A stretch of 64,000 bases of DNA from the NCBI GenBank assembly GCA_927910745.1, contig CAKMNX010000028.1, positions 1-64,000 of the forward strand, written 5' to 3'. The notes under the pieces are model-generated. The model had not been told where the DNA came from. It made no database searches and worked only from the letters and a program-made list of their open reading frames with translations. Below are positions 50,930 through 61,620 of this stretch, in pieces. Position 1 is the stretch's first letter; each line of letters begins with the position of its first letter. Both the position numbers and the translations under genes were made by a program. The stretch comes from an uncultured Candidatus Saccharibacteria bacterium. GTDB taxonomy: Bacteria; Patescibacteriota; Saccharimonadia; Saccharimonadales; Saccharimonadaceae.

Positions 50930-50942
50930 TATAATGAGGGGC
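50930..50942 (+). promoter_or_regulatory. -10 box of the restriction locus
   Basis: TATAAT at 50930-50935, 7 bases before the hsdM ATG; near-leaderless. Confidence 0.55.
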
Positions 50943-52528
50943 ATGACAACAGGGGATAATCGTAAAGAACAAGAACGCAGCAAGCTTCACAATACTATTT
51001 GGAAGATTGCCAATGACCTGCGCGGATCAGTCGACGGCTGGGACTTTAAGTCGTATGTGCTAGGCTTCTTATTTTACCGGTTTATATCGGAAAATCTAGT
51101 CAATTATATTAATGCTGAAGAGCGTAAAACTGGTGTGGCTGATTTTAATTATGCTGAACTGAGCGATGATCAGGCGGAGTTTGGTCGTGAGGATACAGTA
51201 AACGACAAAGGATTTTATATTTTACCAAGCGAGCTGTTTGAGAATGTCCGTAAGCGCGCCAAAAATGACGAAAATTTGAACGAAACACTCAGTAAAATAT
51301 TCCGTAACATTGAGCAATCAGCCAAAGGTTTTGAGAGTGAGGATGATTTTCGCGGGTTGTTTGACGACTTGGACGTTAATAGCAATAAACTTGGTCCGAC
51401 CGTCGCCAGGCGCAATGAGCGATTAGTGAAATTGATGAACGCCATTAGTGAATTAGAGCTCGGTAAGTTTGAGGACAATACGATTGACGCTTTTGGCGAC
51501 GCATATGAGTATCTGATGACCATGTATGCCGGTAATGCTGGCAAATCCGGAGGTGAGTTCTTCACGCCGCAAGAAGTGAGCGAACTTTTGGCAAAAATTA
51601 CTGTTGTTGGCAAAACCTCGGTAAACAAAGTGTATGACCCGGCAGCAGGCTCCGGTTCATTGCTGCTAAAATTTGCGAAAGTCTTGGGCAAGGATAATGT
51701 CAGGCAAGGCTTTTACGGGCAAGAGATTAACATCACAACCTATAATCTTTGCCGTATCAACATGTTCCTGCATGACATTAATTATGAAAAATTTAACATT
51801 GCTCACGGCGATACGCTGAAGGATCCGAAGCACTGGGATGATGAGCCGTTTGATGCGATTGTCTCAAATCCGCCATATAGTATCAATGGGACGGCGATAG
51901 CAACCCGATGCTCATTAACGATCCGCGCTTCAGCCCGGCTGGAGTATTGGCGCCGCGCAGTAAGGCTGATTTAGCATTCACAATGCATATGTTGAGCTGG
52001 CTCAGCGAGAGCGGTACGGCAGCGATTGTTGAATTTCCTGGTGCACTATATCGCGGTGGGGCTGAGGTAAAAATTCGCAAATACCTGGTAGATAGTAATT
52101 ATGTTGATACCGTCATCCAATTGCCGCCAGATTTGTTCTTTGGTACGACAATTAGCACCTGTATTCTTGTTTTGAAAAAGAGCAGGGCGATGAACGATAT
52201 ATTATTTATCGATGCCAGCGCTGAGTTTGTGCGAAAAGGCAATAAGAACAAGTTGAGCGAGGAAAATCGTCAGAAGATCCTGGACAGTTTCACTGATCGG
52301 CAAAATATCGACTACTTTGCGAAAGTTGCTACTTATGAAGATGTCGCCGCCAATGACTACAACCTATCAGTTAGTTTGTATGTTGAGGCGGAAGATACAC
52401 AAGAAGTAATTGATATCACTGAGCTCAATGCTGACATTGCAAAGATCGTAGCTCGCCAGTCGGAACTACGGACGGAAATTGACGCTATAGTTGCAGATCT
52501 CGAAAAGGATAATAATAGTGCAAGATAA
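50943..52528 (+). pseudogene. hsdM: Type I restriction-modification methylase HsdM, with a frameshift
   Basis: N-terminal HsdM helical domain (KLHNTIWKIANDLRGSVDGWDFKSYVLGFLFYRFISENL), then the methylase: motif I DPAAGSGSLLLKF and motif IV NPPYSI. Just after NPPYSI the frame shifts at 51885-51886: one more A gives SIKWDGDSNPMLINDPRF, continuing in the second frame to the stop at 52528. Combined length, about 528 residues, is normal. It would methylate adenine at the sequence chosen by HsdS. The sequence resembles type IC (EcoR124-like) enzymes. As written the protein ends early after motif IV. Confidence 0.85.
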
Positions 52529-52932
52529 CGGTAATATCGTTGTATATGCTGACGATAACGGCAAGCCGCAAGTTGATGTTCGGTTTCAGGATGAGACGGT
52601 TTGGCTGACGCAAGCGCAACTGGTTGAGTTATATCAGTCGAGTAAAGCTAACGTTAGCGAGCATATAAAAAATATCTTTGACGAGGGTGAACTTGACCGC
52701 GCAGCAACTATCCGGAAATTCCGAACAGTTCGAACTGAGGGTGATCGTCAGGTAGAACGTGAATTAGAATACTATAATCTCGACACTTGCAAACTGAGTA
52801 CCAAGCAGGCTAAAGAAAAAATGCTAGCTGGGTATCGTAAGTATAAGGCGAAAAAACTTGAGTAGCGTGGAAGAGGATTATCTGGAGAATATTAAGAAAA
52901 CAGCTAAAAAGTTGAAAGGTAAAATAAAATGA
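52518..52932 (+). pseudogene. RhuM-family remnant
   Basis: The N-terminal part (IVVYADDNGKPQVDVRFQDETVWLTQAQLVELYQSSKANVSEHIKNIFDEGEL) is the conserved start of RhuM ('virulence protein') proteins, usually about 330 residues. After EYYNLD the central part is missing, and the sequence resumes in a C-terminal-like Lys-rich region. A second break at A6 (52851-52856) shifts the frame; one A fewer restores SSVEEDYLENIKK and a stop at 52932. It starts at GTG 52518 overlapping the hsdM end, and its last codon overlaps the ATPase start as ATGA. RhuM genes are often found between hsd genes; role unknown. Confidence 0.7.
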
Positions 52933-55159
52933 GTATTCAGAAAGTAAAAATTAATTTTGAGCATTGTTATGGCATTCATAAGCTATGCAGCAACTTTGAC
53001 TTTTCTAAATCTAATATGCAGCTAATTTATGCTCCGAACGGCACTATGAAAACGTCTTTTGCAAAAACTTTTAAGGATATGAGTGATCCTAGAGGAAAAA
53101 CTAAACCTCACGATCAGCTCAATGAAACTTTGCAGCCGACTTGCAAAGTTATGGTTGAAGACGACAGCGGAAGTGAGCGACAGATAACACCTGATGAAAT
53201 TAAGGTCATTAAGTCTTACGATGAATCTGCGTTCAAGTCAGAAGAGGCCATCCTCACCCTACTAGCTAACAAAGAGATTCGCCAACAATATGTTGATATT
53301 TTTAAAGAATTAGACAATGAGAAAAAATCTGCATTAAGTCCCTTAAAAAAGATCACTGGCAGTAGTAATTACGAGCAAGAGATAATTGGTGCTTTTTCTG
53401 ATCCAGGAACCAAAAAACTTTCGATATTTGAAGTTTTGGCTACCATAGTAGACGACGTAAAACAGTCAAATAGTACCTTTGATTTTGTTTATAATCATGT
53501 ATTTGATCCTAAGGGGAAAGTGCGTGACTTTCTAGATGAAAATTATGACTTGTTGCAAAAATATAGTGAGAAATATAATGAACTGTTATCAAGCTCGCAA
53601 TTCTTTTCAAACAACGGAGAGCGAGCTTTTGGTACGATTGAAGCAGGCGCTCTTCGTGATTCAATAAAAGGCGATGAATATTTCGAGTCGGGTCATAAAC
53701 TCTCGTTAAAGATGAGACTATGGTTGACAGCGCCGATAAACTGTCTGAGATTATCGATGATGAGATTAAAAAAGTTTTTGATAATCAAGAAATTAAAGAT
53801 ACTTTTGACAAGATTGACAAGAAGCTACAAGGAAACCAAGAGCTAAGAAATTTTAAAAAAGTTATAGAGAAAGATAAAACTCTGATTGCCAAACTGACTA
53901 ATTATAATGAGTTTCGTAAGGAAGTTTGGTATAGCTTTCTAAAACAAGTCGAGCCTGGGGTCAGTGGTTTAGTTGAAAACTATAATACGAAAAAGCCAGA
54001 TATTGAGACGATTGTGGCTGCGGCGAATGGCTCTAAGGGCTTGTGGCACGATACTGTAAAAGAGTTTATGACTCGATTTACAGGCTTACCTTTTTCTTTT
54101 GGTATTGAAAACATAGGTGATGCTATTTTAGGCAAAGATATGCCGACTATTACATACCGTTACGGCAATAAATTAGTAGACCAAAGCGTGCTAACAAAAG
54201 ACATTCTAAGTCAGGGAGAGCGACGTGCTTTCTATCTATTGAATGTAATATTTGACATAAAATCACGAGAAAAAGAAAATAAAGAAACTCTATTTATTAT
54301 AGATGACATTGCCGACTCGTTTGACTATAAGAACAAGTACGCTATTATTCAGTACTTAAACGACTTAAACAAGAGCGAAAATTTCAAAAGCATTGTTTTA
54401 ACTCATAATTTTGATTTTTACCGTACACTACAAGAGCGAATACTAGCAAGCGGTAAACGGGATTATTCGTTTATAGCAGAAAGAAATAATGACGAGATTA
54501 GATTATTGCCGGGCGGGAAGAAGGTGATTACCAACCCTTTTAATAAATGGCGTAATAAATGTAATAGGAAAGAAAAGCTACTTGTTGCCGCCATACCGTT
54601 CATACGCGAGCTATATAACTATCAAAAAGGGAATGAATCGCAAGAATATTTATTGCTAACACACCTACTTCATGACAAAGAAGCTGACAGTCAAAATAAG
54701 ATACCAGCTACCTATGATATAAAACTAAGAGATATTGAGTATGTCTTTGATGGTATGTTGAATGTGCAGTTTAAGTTTCCGAATAAGACTAAAAAAGTTA
54801 TAGACATTATTTTTAGTGTTGCCGATCAGATCCAGCAAGATCCTCATGACGGCATAAGCCTAGAGAATAAGATAGTATTGGCTATGGCGACTCGACTCTT
54901 GGCAGAGCAAAAAATCCTTATTTATGTAGAGCGTCCGTCAAACATTAGCAAAAACCAATTCTGGGAATTATACAATGTGTTTCGGAATCAATTTGGAAGT
55001 GATGAAACTAAAAAAGGCATATTAGAGGTTCTAGAACAGGTCAATATCATCACTCCGGCAAATATCCACATTAATTCATTTATGTACGAGCCAATTATTG
55101 ACATTGGTATTGATGAGTTAGTTTGTCTATATGATCGAGTAAAGGCTTTGCATGAGTAA
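52929..55159 (+). pseudogene. ABC/SMC-type ATPase embedded in the restriction locus (RloC/PrrC-like architecture), with a frameshift
   Basis: Restored length is about 743 residues. Walker A is YAPNGTMKTSFAK near residue 36; a central helical region follows; then the signature SQGERRAFYLLN, Walker B TLFIIDDIADSFD and the switch His VLTHNFDFY. The order and APNG.MKT motif recall the ATPase part of RloC/PrrC anticodon nucleases. The C-terminal 200 residues include FIRELYNY and LLLTHLLHDK, a possible but unproven effector site. The frame breaks at AAA (53708-53710): one more A gives SLKDETMVDSADKL and joins the second frame. PrrC is known to be held inactive by type IC enzymes, which fits its place here. 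Function is inferred. Confidence 0.7.
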
Positions 55160-56301
55160 AATTGACGATTTGATTAAAGAGCTGTGCCCGGATGGGGTGA
55201 GGTTTGTTAGAGTTGGCGACGTGGCTGTAATAGGTACAGGCAGATCTGATAGAAAGGATGCCGTTGAAAATGGCCAATATCCATTTTATGTAAGATCAAA
55301 AGTAGTATCTCGAATAGATAGGTACTCATTTGATGAGGAAGCAATTATTATACCTGGAGAAGGTGGAGTTGGTGATATATTTCATTATGCGAATGGAAAA
55401 TATGACCTTCATCAGCGAGCTTATAGAATTGTATTCATAACCAATGAAGTGAATACGAAATACGCTCTGTACTATTTTATGAGTCTCTTTAAGAGTTTTA
55501 TAACCCGAAAAGCGGTGAATGCAACGGTTACATCCATAAGAAAACCAATGATAGAGGATTTCCGCATCCCCGTTCCACCTCTTGAGGTTCAAAAAGAGAT
55601 TGTGCGTGTGCTAGACTCGTTTACAGAGCTAGAAGCAGAGCTAGAAGCAGAGCTAGAAGCGAGAAAGAAGCAGTACGAATACTATCGTAATGACTTGTTG
55701 ACATTTGACGATGATGTAATGTGGAGGTCGATGGGTGAGATATGTATTTTTCAAGGATAGAGTAGCGTCTGATGAGCTTACTGCAGATAATTATGTAGGT
55801 GTTGACAATCTTCTTAAAGACAAAAAAGGTAGGACGATATCAAGTTATGTGCCAGAGTCAGGAATCTGGACAAAATTTGTATCAGGGGATATTCTCATTG
55901 GAAACATAAGACCATATTTGCGTAAGATATGGTTGGCGGATATTGAAGGTGGCACAAATGGTGACGTCTTAGTGTTCCATATTTCAAAAGAATATACGAA
56001 AAGAATAACACCTAAATTTCTTTTTCATTGCTTAAGTTCAGAAAGGTTCTTTATGTTTATGAATAACACCTCAAGGGGCGCAAAGATGCCTCGCGGAGAT
56101 AAGAAAGCTATCTTAAACTTTATGATACCGATTCCATCACTATCCGTACAACAGCAAACCGTCTCTATCCTTGACAAATTCGAAAAACTTACCAACGATA
56201 TTTCTGTTGGTTTGCCGGCGGAGATTGAAGCCCGCCGCAAGCAATACGAGTATTACCGCAATAAATTACTAACCTTCAAAGAGTTGGAGTGTTCAAAATG
56301 A
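55152..56301 (+). pseudogene. hsdS: Type I specificity subunit HsdS, with a frameshift
   Basis: First target-recognition domain (about residues 15-150), then a central conserved coiled coil (ELEAELEARKKQYEYYRNDLLTF) preceded by a short LEAE repeat, second recognition domain, and a closing coil (EIEARRKQYEYYRNKLLTF). The frame breaks at T5 (55747-55751): one T fewer reads GEICIFKDRVASDELTADNYVGVDNLL and runs on to 56301. The two target-recognition domains would choose the two halves of a split DNA target. The start overlaps the ATPase stop by 8 bp; the stop overlaps hsdR as ATGA. Confidence 0.85.
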
Positions 56302-59300
56302 AATATGATGTAATTGCTGAAAATAGCGACAGCACCGTCGTCAGTGACTATGTCTCGCCTTACCAACGGGCGACGAGTTATCAGAGCGAGGCAGAACTAG
56401 AGCAGGAATTAATTAAGCAATTGCAGGCGCAGGCGTATGAATATTTGCCGATCAAGAGTGAGAGTGATTTAATACGGAATCTGCGCACGCAGTTGGAGAA
56501 GCTGAATAATTACACATTTACCGATGCTGAGTGGAAGCGGTTCTTCGCAGAGCGGATCGCTAATGGCAATGAAGATATTGCTGACAAGACCTTCAAGATT
56601 CAGGAAGACAGTACGCAACTATTGCAACGCGATAACGGCGAGGTGATTAATATTCGCCTGCTAGATAAAACAAACATTCACAAGAACTGCTTGCAGGTGA
56701 TCAATCAATACGAGGTGTCGGGTACGCGGGATAACCGTTACGACGTGACGCTGCTGGTGAATGGTTTGCCGCTGGTGCATATCGAGCTAAAAAGGCGCGG
56801 CGTGCCTTTGCAAGAAGCCTTCAATCAGATCAATCGCTATCAGCGGGATAGTTTTTGGGCGGGTAGCGGGTTGTTTGAACATGTGCAGCTGTTTGTGATT
56901 AGTAATGGCACGCATACAAAATACTACAGTAATACGACGCGCTGGCAGCATATCAATGAGGCGGGTAAATCAGATTCGCATCGCAGTAAAAAGACCAGCA
57001 ATAGCTTTGAGTTTACCAGTTGGTGGGCGGATGCTAATAATCGCCCGATTACCGATTTGATAGATTTTACGGCGACATTTTTATCTAAGCATACGCTGTT
57101 GAATGTGCTGACGAAGTACTGCGTGTTTACCAGCGATAAATTATTGCTGGTGATGCGCCCATACCAAATTGTGGCGACTGAGCGTATTTTGAATCGCATC
57201 CAGATCGCCACAAATTACAAAAAGCTCGGTACAACTGAGGCTGGCGGTTATGTGTGGCACACCACAGGTAGCGGTAAGACGTTGACGAGTTTTAAGACGG
57301 CACAGCTGGCGAGTAAACTGGACTATATTGATAAGGTGCTTTTCGTGGTTGACCGCAAAGACCTCGATTACCAGACGATGAAAGAGTACGATAAGTTTCA
57401 GGAGGGTGCAGCGAATAGCAATACCAGTACGCGGGTTCTGACGAGGCAATTGGGCGATCCAAACGCTAAAATTATCATTACGACCATCCAGAAGCTAGAT
57501 ACATTTATCAAGCGCAATCAAGGACACAAGGCGTTTGATGATCACATAGTTATTATCTTTGATGAGTGCCACCGTTCGCAATTTGGCGATATGCATCATG
57601 CTATTACCAAAAGTTTTCGTAATTATCATTTGTTTGGCTTTACTGGCACGCCGATATTTGCTGACAATGCGTCAAGTGGTGGGCGAGTTGATCTACGAAC
57701 CACCGAGCAGGCGTTTGGTGATAAACTGCATACCTACACCATAGTTGATGCGATTACTGACAAGAATGTGTTGCCGTTTCGGATTGACTATATTCGTACG
57801 ATTCGCGAGGCGGACGAGGTCGATGATCAACAGAAAGTACGAGATATTGATCGTGAGCAGGCATTGAATGCTCCAGAGCGCATTCGCAATGTTGTGCAAT
57901 ATACCCGTGACCACTTTGACCAAAAGACGATGCGTCATGCTAAATCTTATGCATTTACGCGGCTGATGAATGTTCATGAAGTTGCGTCAGCGCGAAATAG
58001 AGCGGCGGAAGAGATAAAAGATAAAATTCGGCTGAGCGGATTTAATTCAATTTTTGCAGTGAGTTCAATTGATACAGCAAAACTTTATTATAACGAGTTT
58101 AAACGTCAGCAGGCTGAGCTTCCTGAAGTTAAACGCCTGAAAATCGCTACAATTTATAGCTATGGAGCGAACGATCCTGATCTGGAAATGGATGGTATGG
58201 ATGATGAGAATTCGGAAAATACCGACGGACTAGACATCTCGTCACGTGATTTTCTGGAGGGCGTAATTCGTGATTATAATGTAACATTTGGCACGAACTA
58301 TGATGCCAGCTCCGAGCGATTCCAGAATTACTATAAAGACGTGAGTCTGCGGATGAAGAATCGAGAGATTGATTTGTTAATCGTGGTGAATATGTTTTTG
58401 ACAGGGTTTGATGCCACGACGTTGAATACGCTGTGGGTTGATAAAAACTTGCGGATGCACGGGCTGATTCAGGCGTATTCGCGGACGAATCGTATCCTTA
58501 ATTCAATTAAAACCTATGGAAATATCGTGACATTTCGTAATTTGGAGAAGGCGACTAACAAAGCTTTAGCACTCTTTGGCGACAGAGATGCGAAGGGTGT
58601 TGTATTGCTGCGGCCTTTCCGGGACTATTATGAGGGCTATGAGGATGCTGGCAAGAAAACGCCGGGTTATGTTGATTTGATCGCGGAGCTAAAAGATAAA
58701 TTTCCAGTGGGCGAGATAATTACTGGTGAGCAAGAACAAAAGGAATTTGTGAAGCTATATGGTGCAATTCTGAGGCTGAAGAATATTCTGTCTAGCTTCG
58801 ATGAGTTTATTGGCCAAGAGATTTTGAGCCAGCGAGATGTGCAAGATTATCACAGCATGTACATTGACCTCTATAATGAACTGCGACCGAAATCTGATGA
58901 GAGTAAGGAGAATATCAATGACGATTTGGTGTTTGAGATGGAACTCATCAAGCAGGTTGAAATAAATATTGATTACATCCTGGAATTGATTCGGCAGTAT
59001 CATGATAGCCATTTGAATAATAAAGAGATTTTAGTCGATATTGATAAAGCCGTTAACTCATCTATGGAACTGCGTAATAAAAAGGATTTGATTGAGCAGT
59101 TTATCGCCTCACTCACGGTTGATAGCTCAGTATATGGTGACTGGAAGGAGTTTGTGAAGTCAAGAAAAATCAAAGAGCTAGATCAGATTATTGATGATGA
59201 AAAACTAGATAAAAATGCGACATATAGGTTTGTTGAAAATGCTTTTCGCGACGGATATATACAATCAACCGGCACAGGTCTATCGCGGATACTGCCACCA

Positions 59301-59411
59301 ATGTCGCGTTTTGCGCCTAGTGGAGAGCGTAGCAAAAAACGTGAAACAGTGCTGGAAAAATTGAGAGATTTCTTTGATCGATTCTTTGATGTCTCGAATG
59401 AAAGCTTATAG
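56298..59411 (+). CDS. hsdR: Type I restriction endonuclease subunit HsdR
   Basis: 1037 residues and intact. The N-terminal nuclease has NRYDVTLLVNGLPLVHIELKRRG (the D..ExK of the PD-ExK fold) and QINRYQRDSFW. The helicase motor follows: Walker A TTGSGKT, DECHRSQFG, GFTGTPI and VNMFLTGFDATTLNTLWVDKNL. The C-terminal helical part would bind the methylase complex. It pumps DNA and cuts at a distance from unmethylated sites. The only locus gene without a frame break. If hsdM and hsdS are truly broken, HsdR would lack its partners. Confidence 0.95.
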   Translation: MKYDVIAENSDSTVVSDYVSPYQRATSYQSEAELEQELIKQLQAQAYEYLPIKSESDLIRNLRTQLEKLNNYTFTDAEWKRFFAERIANGNEDIADKTFKIQEDSTQLLQRDNGEVINIRLLDKTNIHKNCLQVINQYEVSGTRDNRYDVTLLVNGLPLVHIELKRRGVPLQEAFNQINRYQRDSFWAGSGLFEHVQLFVISNGTHTKYYSNTTRWQHINEAGKSDSHRSKKTSNSFEFTSWWADANNRPITDLIDFTATFLSKHTLLNVLTKYCVFTSDKLLLVMRPYQIVATERILNRIQIATNYKKLGTTEAGGYVWHTTGSGKTLTSFKTAQLASKLDYIDKVLFVVDRKDLDYQTMKEYDKFQEGAANSNTSTRVLTRQLGDPNAKIIITTIQKLDTFIKRNQGHKAFDDHIVIIFDECHRSQFGDMHHAITKSFRNYHLFGFTGTPIFADNASSGGRVDLRTTEQAFGDKLHTYTIVDAITDKNVLPFRIDYIRTIREADEVDDQQKVRDIDREQALNAPERIRNVVQYTRDHFDQKTMRHAKSYAFTRLMNVHEVASARNRAAEEIKDKIRLSGFNSIFAVSSIDTAKLYYNEFKRQQAELPEVKRLKIATIYSYGANDPDLEMDGMDDENSENTDGLDISSRDFLEGVIRDYNVTFGTNYDASSERFQNYYKDVSLRMKNREIDLLIVVNMFLTGFDATTLNTLWVDKNLRMHGLIQAYSRTNRILNSIKTYGNIVTFRNLEKATNKALALFGDRDAKGVVLLRPFRDYYEGYEDAGKKTPGYVDLIAELKDKFPVGEIITGEQEQKEFVKLYGAILRLKNILSSFDEFIGQEILSQRDVQDYHSMYIDLYNELRPKSDESKENINDDLVFEMELIKQVEINIDYILELIRQYHDSHLNNKEILVDIDKAVNSSMELRNKKDLIEQFIASLTVDSSVYGDWKEFVKSRKIKELDQIIDDEKLDKNATYRFVENAFRDGYIQSTGTGLSRILPPMSRFAPSGERSKKRETVLEKLRDFFDRFFDVSNESL

Positions 59412-59438
59412 AGTGCAGAAATTAGAGGGTTGCATTTC

Positions 59439-59672
59439 ATGAAAATCCCCGCTCGCATCAAACCCAACTCCCGCCACCGCGAAGAAGTCGTGGTGGGTAG
59501 CGACGGCACGTATATCATCTACACCAAGGCGCCAGCGATTGAGGGCCGGGCGAATGCGGCGGCTATTAAGCTGCTGGCTCAGCATTTTGGCGTAAGTAAA
59601 AGCCAGGTTCGACTGTTGCGCGGGGCAACATCAAAACATAAGGTCTTTGATATCGATAGTGTAGTTCTATAA
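59439..59672 (+). CDS. DUF167/YggU-family protein
   Basis: 77 residues. ARIKPNSRHREEVV, YTKAPAIEGRANAAAIKLLAQHFGVSKSQVRLLRGATSKHKVFDI matches the YggU/DUF167 fold across its whole length. Function unknown in the family. A GAGGG site precedes the ATG, 27 bp after hsdR. Confidence 0.88.
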   Translation: MKIPARIKPNSRHREEVVVGSDGTYIIYTKAPAIEGRANAAAIKLLAQHFGVSKSQVRLLRGATSKHKVFDIDSVVL

Positions 59673-60001
59673 AACACATAGCTGGCTGGGCACAGAGTAC
59701 CTAACAAAAATGACAATATAGCTTTTGTAAACAGTACATCGCCAAGGATTCTAGTGCATATAATGTACACGAGAAAAGTGAGGCGCGATAAAACGCTGAA
59801 CCTCAAATTGCAGAGTATATTTCTTCCTTCTGTACGCGTTTGCCTTGCCTTACCTCATTGGATAAAGCGATGACAACACCGTCATTAATCTGATAAGTAT
59901 TTTATTGCAGTGCATTAATCTGCTTTTACAATGCCGACGTGTATAAGTGTAGGAAAGAAGGGCAAGGCACTCAAAGAATCTTAATATTCAGGTGTATATT
60001 C
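59673..60001. other. Intergenic region between convergent genes
   Basis: No gene or RNA recognised, and no clear intrinsic terminator. Confidence 0.4.
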
Positions 60002-61516
60002 CTACGGATAATTAACACCTGGCGCAGTCTTGCCCAGTAGTGTCTGCACGGTAACGAAGCGATAGCCTTGCTGTTTGAGTGTGCTGAGGATACAGGGCAC
60101 AGCATTCACAGAGGTGGGGTGAATGTCGTGCATGAGGATGATAGCGCCTGGTCGTGCACCAGCGACGGCACGGTTGCAGACGATGGTGCTATTGCGATCA
60201 GCCCAGTCGCGCGTATCGACCGACCATAAGATAGAGGCCATACCGCGCTGGCGCAGTTGCTCGAGGACAACGCTATTTACTGCACCATATGGTGGGCGCA
60301 TGATAGTCGGTGCAACGCCTGTTGCTTGGGTAATGGCACTGTTAGTACGGTCGATCTCGCTGCCGATTGCTTCTGCACTATACTGTGGCAGAACCGGATG
60401 ACTCCACGAGTGATTCCCGAGCTGGTGACCACTGGTATGGATGCGGCGCACAACGTCAGCACGGGCCGCAACTTTGCTGCCGATCATGAAGAATGTGCCT
60501 TTTGCACCATATTGGTCTAGGGTGTCAAGTAGCTCGTTGGTATATGGTCCAGGCCCGTCGTCGAAGGTGAGGGCAATGCAGGCTTGAGCGCAGGACGCAG
60601 AGGGCGCTGGTGCGGCTGGTGCAGGGGTAGCAATTGGCTTGGGCTGCAGCTTGGGCAGGGCAGGAATGGTGGCAATTTGCCGCGCCTGGGTGGTTTGCAA
60701 TGCAGCGAGGATACTGGTGAAGGGGAGAGAGATCGTCATTGTGCCATACGATGACGGCACGAGTGCAGCTTGGCTAAACGGCCAGGCAAGTGTATTGTCA
60801 TTGGTGATAATGAAGTTGGTGAGTGCGTCTTCTGTGACCATTTCGCCAAGATCGACGGCTGGCTGCTGGCGCTCGGCAATCGTGGCAGCAACGGAGCGCT
60901 GCGCCGCATCAATGATGGTGCGGAGATATGCGGTATTGCCACCAACGAGGTCGCGCAGGGTGATAGCCGCGCCCGTCTGCTTGTTGAATGTCCAAAATCG
61001 GGTGAAGCTGGCGGGATGAGCACCGTGGGTGTCTTGGTTAGCTTGGACAATAACGGATAGGGCGGTATTGGTATTGTGGGTAATTTGGTAACTGATTGCC
61101 TCAGTCATTGGTCGGTGGAAGGTGCGGCCAGCTGCGACGCTTTGGCGAAACTCGTGGTCGAGCTGGTCAATGGCGCTCGCGACGGTGGTGTCGATCGTGC
61201 GGTTGCCTGTCAGTGGATATTCGAGTGAAGCTTTTTCTTTGGCAGAGGTGCGGCTGACCAGCTTCGAGCGGATGCCTTGGTAGCGCGAATCAACGAAGGA
61301 GTATTTCTCATCTGTTTTGTCAGTTGTGCGCGTGGCTGGTGGGGAAGGCTGTGGTGTAATAGGCCGCACCACATGGACGATAACAAGGGTAACAATGAGG
61401 CCGCATAATGCACAGGCAAGTAGTGTAAGCAAGATGACCATGCGGCGTCGCGCTTGGGTGCAGCGTTTGTGGTGTCGCTGCAAGCGTGATGCTGGTGAGG
61501 GAGATTGATGCTCCAT
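60002..61516 (-). CDS. PdaC-like polysaccharide (peptidoglycan) deacetylase
   Basis: 504 residues: a basic cytoplasmic start, one membrane helix (VILLTLLACALCGLIVTLVIVHVV), a DUF3298/PdaC-type domain (about 90-270) and a C-terminal NodB deacetylase. NodB motifs are complete: TFDDGP, HSWSHP, RPPYG, DTRDW and LMHDIH. PdaC-type enzymes remove acetyl groups from wall glycan and give lysozyme resistance. It acts outside the membrane. Minus-strand TGC-TATACT (61528-61523) ends exactly 6 bases before the ATG. Confidence 0.9.
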   Translation of the reverse strand: MEHQSPSPASRLQRHHKRCTQARRRMVILLTLLACALCGLIVTLVIVHVVRPITPQPSPPATRTTDKTDEKYSFVDSRYQGIRSKLVSRTSAKEKASLEYPLTGNRTIDTTVASAIDQLDHEFRQSVAAGRTFHRPMTEAISYQITHNTNTALSVIVQANQDTHGAHPASFTRFWTFNKQTGAAITLRDLVGGNTAYLRTIIDAAQRSVAATIAERQQPAVDLGEMVTEDALTNFIITNDNTLAWPFSQAALVPSSYGTMTISLPFTSILAALQTTQARQIATIPALPKLQPKPIATPAPAAPAPSASCAQACIALTFDDGPGPYTNELLDTLDQYGAKGTFFMIGSKVAARADVVRRIHTSGHQLGNHSWSHPVLPQYSAEAIGSEIDRTNSAITQATGVAPTIMRPPYGAVNSVVLEQLRQRGMASILWSVDTRDWADRNSTIVCNRAVAGARPGAIILMHDIHPTSVNAVPCILSTLKQQGYRFVTVQTLLGKTAPGVNYP

Positions 61517-61603
61517 ATCGCTAGTATAGCAAAATAATGAGCATAAGCGCCATAATAGATATGATGATTATGCTCGCACCTATTGCACCAGCGCAGCCTA
61601 TGG

Positions 61604-61609
61604 TATAAT
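61604..61609 (+). promoter_or_regulatory. Extended -10 of the ATPase operon
   Basis: TGG-TATAAT, 11 bases before the ATG at 61621. Confidence 0.5.
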
Positions 61610-61620
61610 TTAGGCAGAAT

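Noticed and set aside
55630..55660. Phase-variable repeat in hsdS (short LEAE-coding repeat).
   Set aside because: Only about two and a half copies exist in the linker; too short to call a variable tract, though copy number may set spacer length.
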